Source: MFD09286-c1 sp963701015
Lineage (GTDB): Bacteria > Bacteroidota > Bacteroidia > Bacteroidales > DTGW01
NCBI GenBank assembly: GCA_963701015.1
Contig: OY969556.1
Span: 744,001 to 808,000 of the forward strand
DNA: 64,000 bases
Direction: 5' to 3'
This document shows, one piece after another, positions 54,572-63,127 of this stretch; position 1 is the first letter of the stretch; the number at the start of each line of letters is the position of its first letter. Below the pieces are notes generated by a model. The model was not told the DNA's origin and did no database searches. It was given only the letters and a program-made list of their open reading frames with translations. The position numbers and the translations under genes are program-made.

Positions 54572-55045
54572 CTAAAAATGGCCAACTTTAAGGAAAAGTA
54601 ACAATATTGGTAAAGTAACGGTAACGAAAACAAATAGCTTTTCAAAATCGAAATTGCTGTGTGTTACTAAATTATCCGCACAAGTACTGCACGATTCAAT
54701 ACTTATTACCTTATCGTCTTTTGAATATCCAACGAACAACTGAACATATTTTCCCATTGATTTTTTCCCATTAACTCGACCTGTAATCAAGTATAATGTG
54801 CGGCGATCCGTTACCCTGTAAATATAAATATATACTGTGCTGGTATCGGTCTTTGACTTCAAATCATAAGGTTGAACACCCAATGTATCCTCCACCTGAG
54901 CCTTCGACATGCCTAACTGCAATGTCATTACTTGACCAAGTGTACTATATTTAGGTGATTGTACAATACATGAGGTAAAAAATAGCATTATTAATACAAC
55001 ATAAATTGCCAGCTTACTTGTGTTGTATGATTCAAATATTTTCAT
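54572..55045 (-). CDS. Predicted lipoprotein with SmpA/OmlA-like segment
   Basis: 157 aa. Signal peptide with lipobox LMLFFTSC-type end (LIMLFFTSC), then LGQVMTLQLGMSKAQVEDTLG, the pattern of BamE/SmpA-like domains, and a C-terminal membrane segment (VFVTVTLPILLLFL). Function unknown. It lies 9 bp after the AI-2E-family gene on the same strand. Confidence 0.65.
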   Translation of the reverse strand: MKIFESYNTSKLAIYVVLIMLFFTSCIVQSPKYSTLGQVMTLQLGMSKAQVEDTLGVQPYDLKSKTDTSTVYIYIYRVTDRRTLYLITGRVNGKKSMGKYVQLFVGYSKDDKVISIESCSTCADNLVTHSNFDFEKLFVFVTVTLPILLLFLKVGHF

Positions 55046-55054
55046 TTTTCATAA

Positions 55055-56176
55055 TTATTTAACTTGCTTAATTTCATTATTTATTTTTTTAACCAACGGA
55101 TTAATTTTTATTATAGGAGGCATAGTGTCGCCCAATAAAAATCCCCATGGTTTTAGTGGTTCTATATGGTCGAAAATAAGTTTAACTATAGCTAGTAGTG
55201 GAATTGACAAAAGCATGCCAGGTATGCCCCATAAAGCATTGCCTGCAAGAACAACAATTATAGAAAAAAGTGCATTAAGTTTTACTTTGGAGGCAACTAT
55301 TTTAGGTATGATATAATGATTGTCAACCAATTGTATAATGAAGTAGGCAATAAGTACATATACTGCAGACATAGCCGATGGTTTAGTAGCCAAAGCTACC
55401 ATCATAGGCAATGCCACTTCAACAGCACCTCCAATGTAAGGAATTACGTTTACCATGGCACCAATAATACCTAGGATTATAGCATAATCAATTCCAAGTA
55501 TTAACAAACTTATGGAATTTAGTATTGCAATTATTGCTGCTTCAATACATAATCCAACCAAATAGCGTTGAATTACGGTTTTTGTTTTGGTAATAATTTC
55601 ACTTACATTAGTTTGATTGCTTGATATAAATATCCTTCGAATTGCCTCCAACAGAAGCGGTTCATAAAAAAGAAGCATAAATATATATACTGGAATTAAA
55701 AATAATACAATGGCCGCACTGCCTACATTAACAAGAGTTTGCCCTAATGCTGCGTTACTTGCACTTATAATTCCATCTTTAATTTTACTTATCCAGTCGT
55801 GGATAGCCCAAGGGTTTATATTGAAATAGATTGAAGCCCAGCTTATGGAATGTTTTAATAACCTGGTACAATTTTCAACCAAAGTAGGCCACGATTCGCT
55901 GAAACGATTTGCTTGAGAATACAAAAGTGCACCAAAAGATACAATAACTAAAAATGTTAATGTCAGTGTTATGACTATAGAAAGTACTCTGTTTATTTTT
56001 TTTTGCACAAAAAAATGTACTACAGGATGCAGTAAAATAGACATTATAATTGAAAAAACGATTGGAACAATAATGGTTTGTGCAATGTATAATATGGTAA
56101 ACAATGCTAATAAGCCAATTAAGAATATAGTTGCTTTTGTATAAAATGGCGTATTTGAATGCTTTATTATAGTCAC
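55055..56176 (-). CDS. AI-2E family membrane protein
   Basis: 373 aa with about eight membrane segments in the AI-2E/PerM layout: N-terminal pair, long periplasmic loop, then GIIGAMVNVIPYIGGAVEVALPM and LVDNHYIIPKIVASKVKLNAL, the family signature region. Members transport autoinducer-2 in some bacteria, or act as Na+/H+ antiporters in others; no specific role can be set here. GTG start at 56176. Confidence 0.9.
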   Translation of the reverse strand: MTIIKHSNTPFYTKATIFLIGLLALFTILYIAQTIIVPIVFSIIMSILLHPVVHFFVQKKINRVLSIVITLTLTFLVIVSFGALLYSQANRFSESWPTLVENCTRLLKHSISWASIYFNINPWAIHDWISKIKDGIISASNAALGQTLVNVGSAAIVLFLIPVYIFMLLFYEPLLLEAIRRIFISSNQTNVSEIITKTKTVIQRYLVGLCIEAAIIAILNSISLLILGIDYAIILGIIGAMVNVIPYIGGAVEVALPMMVALATKPSAMSAVYVLIAYFIIQLVDNHYIIPKIVASKVKLNALFSIIVVLAGNALWGIPGMLLSIPLLAIVKLIFDHIEPLKPWGFLLGDTMPPIIKINPLVKKINNEIKQVK

Positions 56177-56254
56177 TGTTGAATGAGTTTTATAATTACA
56201 TTGAATCTAAATTCTTAATTAGTTAAAATTTTTTTCCCATTATGGGAGTGTCAA

Positions 56255-56647
56255 TTATGAAACTAATTGCTCCTTTTTATGAAATAAACGCTGAAAAATC
56301 ATTTGACTTAATGATTTAATTGCATCTGGGTGTTGCGATACAGAATTCGATATGCCTGATTGCAAAATAGACCCAAAAAGTTTTCTAATTATGTTGCCAG
56401 ATGTTCCAACAAATATCTTTTTTGAAACATAACCTGTAGCCATTCCAACAACTGTTCCTAATATATTATCTATAATATTGGGTGAAGTAATAATATCTTT
56501 TAGCGTACCCTTTAGTAGGTTAACAGGTTTTAAGCTCTCATAGGAAATATGAAATTGTTCAATCAGCAACTTTTCCTTTAAAGCATGTTCAAATTCCAAC
56601 AATTGAATTGCATTTTTAAGTTCGGTGGTGTTTGTTATATTGTACAT
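56255..56647 (-). CDS. Hypothetical protein with glycine-rich helix
   Basis: 130 aa. N-terminal helix LKNAIQLLEFEHALKEKLLIEQFH, a Gly-rich membrane-like segment ILGTVVGMATGYVSKKIFVG, then LFGSILQSGISNSVSQHPDAI. No family recognised. It is 6 bp from the holin-like gene, a pairing seen in stress-gene clusters of this phylum. Confidence 0.7.
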   Translation of the reverse strand: MYNITNTTELKNAIQLLEFEHALKEKLLIEQFHISYESLKPVNLLKGTLKDIITSPNIIDNILGTVVGMATGYVSKKIFVGTSGNIIRKLFGSILQSGISNSVSQHPDAIKSLSQMIFQRLFHKKEQLVS

Positions 56648-56653
56648 ATAATT

Positions 56654-56995
56654 TTATTCTAGCATCCGTTTAATTATATAATTGCCCAACACTTTTTTAA
56701 TCCACTTATGCATAAAGAAATGAATAATAATAGCTATAAGACAATAAAAAACAGCAACAGCAAAAAATCCATAATATATTTTACCAAAAATTTCACCCAA
56801 CCAATAAGCCAATCCCAGATTTAAAAAAAGAAAGAATAAACTTAGAATCGAATAATATACAATATTGGGAATAATTGATGATACAATATCTGATGTTTTA
56901 TCAAGTGTTTTTAATTTTACCAATTCATAACTTGATTTGCCATAATCTGTAGCCTTTTCAAGCAATGATTCTATTATATTCGTGTTATCTTCCAT
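56654..56995 (-). CDS. Phage-holin-like (holin 3_6/DUF1469 type) membrane protein
   Basis: 113 aa. Amphipathic N-terminus (IESLLEKATDYGKSSYELVKLKTLDK) followed by two membrane segments (IVYYSILSLFFLFLNLGLAYWLG and FFAVAVFYCLIAIIIHFF). This is the YqjE/holin 3_6 layout, usually part of envelope stress clusters with YtxH-like proteins and not of phage. Confidence 0.75.
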   Translation of the reverse strand: MEDNTNIIESLLEKATDYGKSSYELVKLKTLDKTSDIVSSIIPNIVYYSILSLFFLFLNLGLAYWLGEIFGKIYYGFFAVAVFYCLIAIIIHFFMHKWIKKVLGNYIIKRMLE

Positions 56996-57059
56996 TATGC
57001 GTATTGTTTAACATTTAGTTGACTGTGCTTAGACTTTTCTTTCTATTTTTAATGAAGTT

Positions 57060-57467
57060 CTAAGCATTATGCGCTAAGCTATTTACAATGGTTAGAAGGA
57101 ACACCGTATCTTCTTTAGATGAAAGACTGTACTTAGCATTGTCGTGCATTGTAAGTAACTGACCTTTATTCAGGGTTATTGATTCATTTCGGACATGAAA
57201 TTTTAATTTTCCTTCAATAATCTGAAATGCTATAGAATCATTACTCTGAAAAGACTCAATTACTGTATTATCATGTAATACAGTAAGCACAATTTGCTTA
57301 TCAGGCCTTTTTAAAAGAACCTTAGCATTAAGCTCCCCACAATACCATGAATTTTCATGTTTCATTTTGTCAAATAAGTCTGGCAAATCGAAATAGCGTA
57401 AAGCCGAATGGAATGATTTTTTATTTTTAGGATGTGTACCATCAATTTTAACGCGGTTTTTTTCCAT
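57060..57467 (-). CDS. Cupin-fold protein
   Basis: 135 aa. Beta-barrel pattern with VLTVLHDNTVIESFQSNDSIAFQIIEGKLKFHVRN (read as IAFQIIEGKLKFHVRN) and LNKGQLLTMHDNAKYSL. The metal-binding His residues of enzymatic cupins are mostly missing. Function unknown; a second cupin lies at 59066. Confidence 0.72.
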   Translation of the reverse strand: MEKNRVKIDGTHPKNKKSFHSALRYFDLPDLFDKMKHENSWYCGELNAKVLLKRPDKQIVLTVLHDNTVIESFQSNDSIAFQIIEGKLKFHVRNESITLNKGQLLTMHDNAKYSLSSKEDTVFLLTIVNSLAHNA

Positions 57468-57527
57468 GATTTCACCTATTTGAATTGACTTTAATTATTT
57501 TGAAAACAAGTTAAAAAGGTGTTGTTT

Positions 57528-57785
57528 TTATATCTTTTTTCCTTCCGCTGATTTGGCTTTATGATCGGTTAAATCAGTAATATTTTCTTTTACTTGTTCG
57601 AATTTTCCTGACATACCTTCAATAAACTCATTGAATTTTTCTTTTAATTCGTCAGCATATTCATCACTTTTTTTAGTAATGTTTTTACGGGTATCTGAAC
57701 CTTTTGCAGGAGCAAACAAAACTCCTAACATTGCGCCGGCAGCAACACCAGCCAATAAACCTAATAATACTTTTCCTGAACTCAT
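57528..57785 (-). CDS. YtxH-like stress protein
   Basis: 85 aa. N-terminal glycine-rich helix GKVLLGLLAGVAAGAMLGVLFAPAKGSDTRK (GLLAGVAAGAMLGVLFAPAKG) then a charged coiled coil. This is the YtxH/gas-vesicle-like layout found in general-stress gene sets. Confidence 0.88.
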   Translation of the reverse strand: MSSGKVLLGLLAGVAAGAMLGVLFAPAKGSDTRKNITKKSDEYADELKEKFNEFIEGMSGKFEQVKENITDLTDHKAKSAEGKKI

Positions 57786-57822
57786 GATTTTTATTTTTTA
57801 ATGAATGTTATAAACAATTTAT

Positions 57823-57975
57823 TTAAATACTTCTACCCCGTATAAGCCTGATTAATATAGCAACTACGGCTATTATCAATAGAATGTGGATTAAACCACC
57901 AAAACTGTATGCAAAGAAGCCTATAGCCCATACAACAATAAGGATTACTGCTATTATATAAAGTAAGTTTCCCAT
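57823..57975 (-). CDS. Lmo0937-type small membrane protein
   Basis: 50 aa from the ATG at 57975 to TAA at 57823. It reads MGNLLYIIAVILIVVWAIGF, FAYSFGGLIHILLIIAVVAI and a basic end LIRLIRGRSI. Two membrane helices; this is the short hydrophobic Lmo0937/DUF5670 family, widespread in stress clusters. Function unknown. Confidence 0.85.
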   Translation of the reverse strand: MGNLLYIIAVILIVVWAIGFFAYSFGGLIHILLIIAVVAILIRLIRGRSI

Positions 57976-58042
57976 GTATTTTATTTTTAATGTAATCAAT
58001 TAAATTATTTTGAAAATTGTGTTTTAGAATAATAAAACAATG

Positions 58043-58062
58043 GCCCAATATAATTATTGGGC
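58043..58062 (-). terminator. Hairpin between the coiled-coil lipoprotein and Lmo0937 gene
   Basis: GCCCAATA and TATTGGGC form a perfect 8-bp stem with a 4-nt loop, followed on the minus strand by CATTGTTTTATT. It could terminate transcription from the gene at 58519. Confidence 0.5.
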
Positions 58063-58069
58063 TATTATA

Positions 58070-58519
58070 TTATTTACCATTTTCAGTAAATGCTTTAAAA
58101 GCATTTCCAAGGTTGTCCATGTCATGACTGAATTTCACTTTAAAAGCATCCCATTTATCTAATCCTTCTTCTTTATACTCATCCATATTCTTTTTCAAAT
58201 CAGTATTTTGTTGTTCTAACTCAGCTAATTTTTTTTCATATTTAGCTCTGTTTTCCCTTTTCTGAGTTGCAATTCTAGCTTTGAATTCGGCAATACTCTT
58301 TTCACGAGCAGTAAATGTTTCATCTGAAGCTTTTCTGAATTGTTGAATTGAATCTCTCAATGCCTGGTCTAAGTCTTCTTTCGCTTCAACCACTTGATCT
58401 TTTGCGTCTTGAACTTTTTCTTGTGCATCTTGTACTTTTGTAGCCGATGACTGGCAACTGGTAAACATTGATCCTGCTGCGATTACGACTACTGCTAAGG
58501 TTAAAATTTTGTTTTTCAT
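58070..58519 (-). CDS. Coiled-coil lipoprotein (paralogue of 59478)
   Basis: 149 aa. Lipoprotein signal SMFTSCQSS, then an almost continuous charged helix with KVQDAQEKVQDAKDQVVEAK, IAEFKARIATQKRENRAKYEKK (AEFKARIATQKRENRAKYEK) and DKWDAFKVKFSHDMDNLG. It shares the last half closely with the protein at 59478. Likely envelope stress function; unknown in detail. Confidence 0.8.
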   Translation of the reverse strand: MKNKILTLAVVVIAAGSMFTSCQSSATKVQDAQEKVQDAKDQVVEAKEDLDQALRDSIQQFRKASDETFTAREKSIAEFKARIATQKRENRAKYEKKLAELEQQNTDLKKNMDEYKEEGLDKWDAFKVKFSHDMDNLGNAFKAFTENGK

Positions 58520-58733
58520 TCGATATAATTTTTTAATTATTGTAGGATTTTAATTCACATATAATTTCAATCCCTGATTATTTATTTTAGCTGAAGCATA
58601 TTTGAATGCTTCGCATTGTTAACGAATATGCCCGTTTTATTTTGTATAATATAAAATGTTTAAATCTGTTATGAGAATATTAAATGCTAAGTCGAACAAA
58701 TTTTAATTGAACTGGCTTTTATATAATAGCAAA

Positions 58734-58922
58734 TTATAAAATTGCTGAGATAATTTTATTTAATTCTTCTTTAGTTTTACCAAGCTTAATTTGAAGCCTT
58801 CCAAACATCTCATCTTTCATACCATCATCAAACATTAAGTCATTATCCGTAAGAATTGCAAATTTTTGTTTGAGTTTCCCTTTTTGAGAATTCCAGTTTC
58901 CGTTTATTTCTGTTGTATTCAT
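58734..58922 (-). CDS. CsbD-like stress protein
   Basis: 62 aa. NTTEINGNWNSQKGKLKQKF, then DNDLMFDDGMKDEMFGRLQ and KTKEELNKII match the CsbD/YjbJ family, small general-stress proteins of unknown mechanism. Copy 2 of the 36-bp element ends 64 nt upstream of its ATG. Confidence 0.88.
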   Translation of the reverse strand: MNTTEINGNWNSQKGKLKQKFAILTDNDLMFDDGMKDEMFGRLQIKLGKTKEELNKIISAIL

Positions 58923-58986
58923 TTTCGTAATTTTAATTGTTGTAAAACTTCACTTTACAAAGTTGGTTCCATATAGTCAGGGAACT

Positions 58987-59022
58987 GTTACATAACTTTG
59001 GAAATTTGTTACATCATTCACA
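58987..59022 (-). promoter_or_regulatory. Shared 36-bp element, copy 2
   Basis: Gene-sense TGTGAATGATGTAACAA then ATTTCC then AAAGTTATGTAAC, about 3 differences from copy 3. Upstream of the CsbD-like gene. Confidence 0.75.
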
Positions 59023-59065
59023 TATTTTGGACTAAAAAAGTTGTGATAACTTTGCATTAAATGTT

Positions 59066-59401
59066 TTATTCATAACTACTTTTTATAATTGTTGAAATCA
59101 TTTTAAAACGTTCATTTGCTTTTACAATATTTGATGTATGGGCAGGTATAATGATTGACTGACCTGTATTCAGTAAATTTGAAACACCATTAATTACAAT
59201 CTCAGCATTGCCTTCAATTATTTGTACAAACGAATCGAAAGGAGTTGTTTTTTCAGTCAATGCTTCACCTGTATCAAACGAAACTGCACTTACATTTCCA
59301 GTTGTTTTTTTTATAATGGTTTTAATTACAACCGAATTTGGAACATATTCAATAATTTCTACAATAATTAATGCTTTCGCTTTTTCAACTTCTTTATCCA
59401 T
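59066..59401 (-). CDS. Small cupin-like protein
   Basis: 111 aa from the ATG at 59401 (a TTG at 59410 is less likely). Contains TPFDSFVQIIEGNAEIVING and LLNTGQSIIIPAHTSNIVKA, the double-motif cupin pattern, with one conserved His. Function unknown. Not preceded by a clear copy of the 36-bp element. Confidence 0.75.
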   Translation of the reverse strand: MDKEVEKAKALIIVEIIEYVPNSVVIKTIIKKTTGNVSAVSFDTGEALTEKTTPFDSFVQIIEGNAEIVINGVSNLLNTGQSIIIPAHTSNIVKANERFKMISTIIKSSYE

Positions 59402-59477
59402 ATTCTTCAAGTATAATTCAAATTATGTATTATATAGAAATACAAAAGGCAGATTTTAATTCAGCCATATATATTGA

Positions 59478-59942
59478 CTAAATTTTGTTACCTATTGAGA
59501 AATTGATCAGGGACTTTTCTATCCCATCCATATCTTTGTTAAATGTTACTTTGAAAGATGCCCATTTATCATTTCCTGCTTCTTTATAATCATCTAACTT
59601 CTTTTTCAAATCGGTATTTTTTTGTTCAATGCGGGCTAGTTTTTTCTCATATTGTGCCCTGCTTTTCTTTTTCACTTTTGCTATCCTAATCTTAAAATCT
59701 GCAATACTTTTATTGTTTGAAATAAATCTACTGTTCGACTCGTCTTTAAACTGTTGGAATGCTGATATAGAGTCTTTTTTTGCAACTTTTAAATCGTTTT
59801 TTGCATCAGCTTCATTTTTTTGAGCATTACTCAAATTTTCCCTCGCTTTTACCGATTTAGCATCCGGCTCTTGTCCAAACGTTGAAGTTAAAGTACCGGC
59901 AAAAATGGCTATTAATGACATTGCTAAAATTATTTTTTTCAT
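59478..59942 (-). CDS. Secreted coiled-coil protein (paralogue of 58070)
   Basis: 154 aa. Signal peptide MKKIILAMSLIAIFAGTLTS ending near FGQ, no lipobox Cys, then a charged helical body with SIADFKIRIAKVKKKSRAQYEKK and NDKWASFKVTFNKDMDGIEK. It is a divergent duplicate of the lipoprotein at 58070. Copy 3 of the 36-bp element lies 73 nt upstream of its start. Confidence 0.8.
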   Translation of the reverse strand: MKKIILAMSLIAIFAGTLTSTFGQEPDAKSVKARENLSNAQKNEADAKNDLKVAKKDSISAFQQFKDESNSRFISNNKSIADFKIRIAKVKKKSRAQYEKKLARIEQKNTDLKKKLDDYKEAGNDKWASFKVTFNKDMDGIEKSLINFSIGNKI

Positions 59943-60015
59943 TGGTTAAACTTATTAGATGGATAATTTTGCTTATAATTATAGGGCAAAGATGAAATCC
60001 TTTGCTACGTAAAAT

Positions 60016-60051
60016 ATTACATAACTTTGGAAATAAGTTACATCATTCACA
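60016..60051 (-). promoter_or_regulatory. Shared 36-bp element, copy 3 (best reference copy)
   Basis: Gene-sense TGTGAATGATGTAACTT, ATTTCC, AAAGTTATGTAAT. The dyad TAACTT/AAGTTA spans 7 nt. 73 nt before the gene at 59942. Confidence 0.75.
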
Positions 60052-60124
60052 GATTAATAAAAATATATTGTTTTATTTTAGCTTATATCTAGATTGATTT
60101 TTTCCTATAACCGTAATTTTGCAA

Positions 60125-60388
60125 TTATTTATAAATCGTAAATGATGGAACATTAGAATCACTCCATATTTGCTCCCACTTATGTGAACCTTTTGAAGGA
60201 CAATTATCATTATTGGGGTTATTCCATGATTTAATTGCTAAACCACATTTTCCACATGTATATTTGTTCGGTCCCACTTCTCCAATATATGTCCATTGAT
60301 GTAAAACATTGTCATTACATCCATTGATATTAGGCATAATATTACTTTGTATAAATGTTGCACACTTTTTACATTGATAGTTATTCAT
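60125..60388 (-). CDS. Small zinc-ribbon-like protein
   Basis: 87 aa from the ATG at 60388. An ATG at 60493 would put the start inside copy 4 of the 36-bp element, and the added residues look non-coding. Two related halves each have a CxxC (YQCKKCATF and YTCGKCGLAI) followed by Asn-rich sequence, a Cys and HxW (LHQWTY and SHKWEQ), so two metal ribbons are plausible. No family recognised. Confidence 0.65.
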   Translation of the reverse strand: MNNYQCKKCATFIQSNIMPNINGCNDNVLHQWTYIGEVGPNKYTCGKCGLAIKSWNNPNNDNCPSKGSHKWEQIWSDSNVPSFTIYK

Positions 60389-60486
60389 ATTTCTTTTGAT
60401 AATATAAGTTAATTGCCATTTATACTTCATATAATTTAGGACGATTATTTTAAGTATGCAAGTTGCGTCAATCTGCAAGTAAGTCT

Positions 60487-60522
60487 GTTGCATAATTCAA
60501 GAGAATAGTTACATAATTCCCA
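60487..60522 (-). promoter_or_regulatory. Shared 36-bp element, copy 4 (degenerate)
   Basis: Gene-sense TGGGAATTATGTAACTA then TTCTCTTGA then ATTATGCAAC, about 25 of 36 positions as in copy 3. It ends 98 nt before the ATG at 60388. The weakest of the five. Confidence 0.5.
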
Positions 60523-60598
60523 CAATTTAATTTACGATAACACGAACTTTTATGTTCATCAATGTTTTGATTGATTGTTATGTTTTTCAGTTTATATG

Positions 60599-60634
60599 TG
60601 TGAATGATATAACTTATTTCAAAAGTTATATAAC
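60599..60634 (+). promoter_or_regulatory. Shared 36-bp element, copy 5 (plus strand)
   Basis: TGTGAATGATATAACTT, ATTTCA, AAAGTTATATAAC, about 4 differences from copy 3. It is on the opposite strand from the other copies, as is its gene, and ends 78 nt before the ATG at 60713. Orientation follows the gene in all five cases. Confidence 0.75.
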
Positions 60635-60712
60635 AACTTCCTTAATTTAAAGACTCAACTTCGCCTATTATAGATATTAATTTTATATACGTTGAATTCA
60701 AAATATTATACA

Positions 60713-61798
60713 ATGAAAACAATCAAACATATTTCATTCATTTTTTTCTTTTTGCTAAATACGTTATTGTATCCATTAAGTGTTTATTCCCAATTAACGG
60801 TTGGTATTGGGATTACTGTGCGTGATGCTCCACCACCATTACCAATTTATGAACAACCTCCTTGCCCTGTTGATGGCTATCTATGGTCACCAGGTTATTG
60901 GGCATATAATGGCAGTGATTATTATTGGGTTCCGGGTGCCTGGGTTTACCCTCCTGAACCTGATTATTTATGGACACCATGTTATTGGGAATTCAGTGGT
61001 GGGTATTATATTTATCATGCCGGTTATTGGGGAACAAACATTGGATATTATGGCGGAGTTGATTATGGGTATGGTTATAGTGGATCAGGATATTATGGAG
61101 GGAGATGGGAACGAGGACGCTTCAGATATAACACGGCTGTTGTGAATGTAAATTCATCAGTTGTGAGAAACACTTATGAAGATCGCACTGTAATAGTTTA
61201 TAATAATAATAAAAATAATCATTCCAGTTACAATGGGCCGGGTGGTATAAGAACAAACCCCACACGCCAAGAGGAATCTGCAATGCGGGAAAGGCATGTA
61301 CAACCAACTTCGGAACAAATTACACATCAGCGAGGTGCAAGTAAAAATAGAAATCAGTTTGCATCGGTTAATAAAGGTCATCCGGCCACGCCAGCAATAA
61401 ATAAAGAAAGTAAAAAAAGTGAAAAGCCTCAAATAAAACACGAAAATTCAGATAAACAGAAAACCATAAATCGTCAGGAGCGAAATAATATAAATAAGCC
61501 TGAAAATCGTCCGGATAATAGGGAAAATGGCAAACCTTCGAATCATCCGTCTGGAATAGAAACCAGACCATCGAGTCCTCCTGCTAGGCAAGAGCCAAAC
61601 AGATCGGTACAACAACCGGTTAAATCGAACCAGGAAACCCATCATGTAAAGCAACAAACCCAGCAAAATGCAAAGCCAACACAGAGACCTCAAACCCCTC
61701 AACAAAATGCAAGACCGGCACCGAGACCTCAAACTCCCCAACAAAATCATAATAACCAAGAACATAAACAAAGTGGAGAAGGTCACGATAAACGATAA
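60713..61798 (+). CDS. Secreted WXXGXW (YXWQ)-repeat protein
   Basis: 361 aa from the ATG at 60713 (a TTG at 60692 is an upstream option). A signal peptide precedes CPVDGYLWSPGYWAYNGSDY, YYWVPGAWVYPPEPDYLWTP and a Gly/Tyr-rich stretch, the WXXGXW repeats of this family. The C-terminal half is low-complexity: Asn, Gln, Pro and Arg, with QRPQTPQQNARPAPRPQTPQ-like repeats. Extracytoplasmic; function unknown. Preceded by copy 5 of the 36-bp element. Confidence 0.85.
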   Translation: MKTIKHISFIFFFLLNTLLYPLSVYSQLTVGIGITVRDAPPPLPIYEQPPCPVDGYLWSPGYWAYNGSDYYWVPGAWVYPPEPDYLWTPCYWEFSGGYYIYHAGYWGTNIGYYGGVDYGYGYSGSGYYGGRWERGRFRYNTAVVNVNSSVVRNTYEDRTVIVYNNNKNNHSSYNGPGGIRTNPTRQEESAMRERHVQPTSEQITHQRGASKNRNQFASVNKGHPATPAINKESKKSEKPQIKHENSDKQKTINRQERNNINKPENRPDNRENGKPSNHPSGIETRPSSPPARQEPNRSVQQPVKSNQETHHVKQQTQQNAKPTQRPQTPQQNARPAPRPQTPQQNHNNQEHKQSGEGHDKR

Positions 61799-61935
61799 TT
61801 CGATTTTTTTGAGATTGGTTAAATATATAACTCAATAGTCTATTTTGAAAGAGAATCCTCTGATTTTTTGATATATGTGAAATTCAATATATTGGAAAAG
61901 AAAACTTAGTTGCTTAGTAAGTACTTTGTTTAATT

Positions 61936-62235
61936 CTATAATTGGGACTCATAGAATTGAAGCTTGTTTTTAAGTGCTATAATTTCTTCATTCAAGTAGT
62001 TAATACGTTTTAGTAAATGTGTAATTGTTTCAACACCTTCCAGGTTAATATCTAATTCGAAATAAAAACGAACAAATTTTTCTAATTGCTGAAGTTGGCT
62101 TACTTCAATAAACTCAGTTTCTTTAATAGTTGTAATTTCAATCAATCCGGTTTGCTTAAGCGAATTGATGAATGAAATTTCAATATTATGATTGATACAG
62201 AATTCATTTATAGGAATAAGATTTATTGTTTTCAT
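61936..62235 (-). CDS. cbpM: Chaperone modulator CbpM-like protein
   Basis: 99 aa. MerR-like helix-turn-helix start FCINHNIEISFINSLKQTGLI with EFIEVSQLQQLEKFVRFYFE and a C-terminal coiled coil, as in CbpM/YccV-type partners of CbpA. It lies 4 bp after cbpA. In E. coli CbpM binds and inhibits CbpA; the same role is likely here. Confidence 0.85.
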   Translation of the reverse strand: MKTINLIPINEFCINHNIEISFINSLKQTGLIEITTIKETEFIEVSQLQQLEKFVRFYFELDINLEGVETITHLLKRINYLNEEIIALKNKLQFYESQL

Positions 62236-62239
62236 GGAA

Positions 62240-63127
62240 TTACGATTTAGATAATTCAGTAAATAGTGTTTTTTGTTTGTCGGTTAAATTTGTCGGTATT
62301 TTAATGTTATAAGTTATATATAAATCGCCAAATTGACCTTCGTTTTTATAAACAGGAAAACCCTTTTCTTTTAACTTTACTTTATTTCCGTTTTGTGTTT
62401 CGGGCTGCACTTTTAGTTTTACTTTTCCATTTAAAGTATCTATAATAATTTCACCACCTAAAATAGCTGTATATAAATCTATATCTACGGTTGTGTATAA
62501 ATTATTCTCCAGCCGCTTAAATTTTGTATTGTTTGCAATTGTAAATGTTATATATAAATCTCCATTTGGCCCATTATTTACACCGGGACCACCATGACCG
62601 GAAATTTTAATTGTCTGACCATTTTCAATTCCTGCGGGAATTGTAATCCTAATTTTTTTGTTGTTAACTGTGAGTGTTTGTTTTTGAGTTTTATAAGCAT
62701 CAATTAAATCGAGAATTAGCTCGGAGTTGAAATCATCGCCACGATACCTGACCTGCCGCCCTCTGCCAGAGTTTGCAGCTCCGCCAAACATCGATTCGAA
62801 AAAATCGGAAAAGCCTCCATCGGCTTGTGATCCGGAATAAGTATATCCACCAGCATTTGAAGTTCGTGCCTGATTTTGTTTTGACTGTTCATATTGTTCA
62901 GCATGTTGCCAATCTTTTCCGTACTGGTCAAATTTTTTGCGTTTTACAGGATCGCTTAATACTTCGTTAGCTTCATTGATTTGCTGAAATTTTTTATTGG
63001 CATCTTTATCATTCGGATTCAAATCAGGATGAAACTTCCTGGCCAATCTACGATATGCATTCTTGATGTCTTTTGGTGTGGCTGTACTCTCTATCCCTAA
63101 TATTTTATAATAATCTACGAAATCCAT
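62240..63127 (-). CDS. cbpA: CbpA-like DnaJ-type co-chaperone
   Basis: 295 aa. The J domain (residues 1-70) has YYKILGIESTATPKDIKNAYRRLARKFHPDLN with the HPD motif. A Gly/Ser-rich linker contains GGFSDFFESMFGG, then two beta-rich client-binding domains (ITIPAGIENGQTIKISGHGG, YTTVDIDLYTAILGGEI). It lacks the DnaJ zinc-finger Cys residues, which fits CbpA. Stimulates DnaK ATPase. In an operon with cbpM. Confidence 0.93.
   Translation of the reverse strand: MDFVDYYKILGIESTATPKDIKNAYRRLARKFHPDLNPNDKDANKKFQQINEANEVLSDPVKRKKFDQYGKDWQHAEQYEQSKQNQARTSNAGGYTYSGSQADGGFSDFFESMFGGAANSGRGRQVRYRGDDFNSELILDLIDAYKTQKQTLTVNNKKIRITIPAGIENGQTIKISGHGGPGVNNGPNGDLYITFTIANNTKFKRLENNLYTTVDIDLYTAILGGEIIIDTLNGKVKLKVQPETQNGNKVKLKEKGFPVYKNEGQFGDLYITYNIKIPTNLTDKQKTLFTELSKS

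Noticed and set aside
61122..61835. Several overlapping minus-strand frames opposite the WXXGXW gene
   Set aside because: They are complements of low-complexity Pro/Gln/Arg codons and lack any family signal.
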